From: Asticcacaulis sp. AC466
GTDB taxonomy: Bacteria > Pseudomonadota > Alphaproteobacteria > Caulobacterales > Caulobacteraceae
Length of the DNA stretch: 64,000 bases
Direction: 5' to 3'
Assembly: GCF_000495815.1 (NCBI RefSeq)
Contig: NZ_AWGE01000001.1
Coordinates: 496,001 to 560,000 of the forward strand
The translations under genes and the position numbers were made by a program. A model generated the notes under the pieces. It did no database searches. It was not told the DNA's origin and saw only the letters and a list, made by a program, of their open reading frames with translations. Below are positions 63,995 to 64,000 of this stretch, one piece after another; the first letter of the stretch is position 1, and each line of letters opens with the position of its first letter.

Positions 63995-64000
63995 GGACCT

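Overview
The window is chromosomal DNA of an alphaproteobacterium, most likely of the order Caulobacterales and closest in style to Asticcacaulis or Caulobacter. The evidence is a PleC-type cell-cycle histidine kinase, a TonB-dependent receptor of the Xanthomonas/Caulobacter type, DUF1491, CC_3452-family, DUF2336 and YcgN proteins, the alphaproteobacterial order ccmI-ccmE-ccmF-ccmH, and a zwf-pgl Entner-Doudoroff operon. The species call is inference. No rRNA, tRNA, IS element, prophage or CRISPR array was seen. Gene density is high and the content is ordinary chromosome; the novelty lies in regulatory sequence and a few modules.

Layout. 1-6.2 kb: a truncated exported protein whose signal peptide carries a tandem repeat, DUF1491, a small unknown protein, a CDF metal exporter behind a Zur-like palindrome, an MFS transporter, a hemolysin III/PAQR protein and prfC. 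6.2-10.4 kb: a TetR-controlled MAPEG/CC_3452 pair and a LysR-controlled SDR/aldo-keto reductase pair. 10.5-17.5 kb: an unknown helical protein, a GH130 enzyme, a CFA-synthase-like/DUF1295 lipid pair, DUF2147, an AraC regulator and a DUF2306 membrane protein. 17.55-17.7 kb: a probable small RNA behind two LacI-type palindromes. 17.8-23.2 kb: DUF2336, a Pro/Ala-rich exported protein, an ABC-F ATPase, YcgN and a Tyr-rich lipoprotein.

23.2-32.8 kb is a glycan-use locus: LacI regulator, TonB-dependent receptor, GH3, flavin-dependent halogenase homologue and GH30, with three LacI-type palindromes sharing one consensus. The receptor would import a beta-glucan-like glycan or its fragments, GH30 and GH3 would degrade it, and LacI would sense a product. 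Why a halogenase with conserved catalytic residues sits translationally coupled inside the locus is not obvious.

32.8-46.3 kb: a DnaJ-type co-chaperone, a PepSY-like/response regulator/kinase operon behind an 11-bp-period direct repeat, an unknown helical protein, the cytochrome c maturation operon, an HtrA protease and a second two-component system. 46.4-51.1 kb: glnE and an ECF sigma/anti-sigma/CnrX-like operon. 51.1-58.4 kb (minus strand): an unknown protein, aminopeptidase N, a receiver protein, PleC and a Gre-like factor. 58.8-64 kb: ppc, zwf and pgl. The zwf promoter contains a palindrome matching 13 of 14 bases of one upstream of the small-RNA candidate, which suggests shared control by a LacI-family sugar regulator encoded elsewhere.
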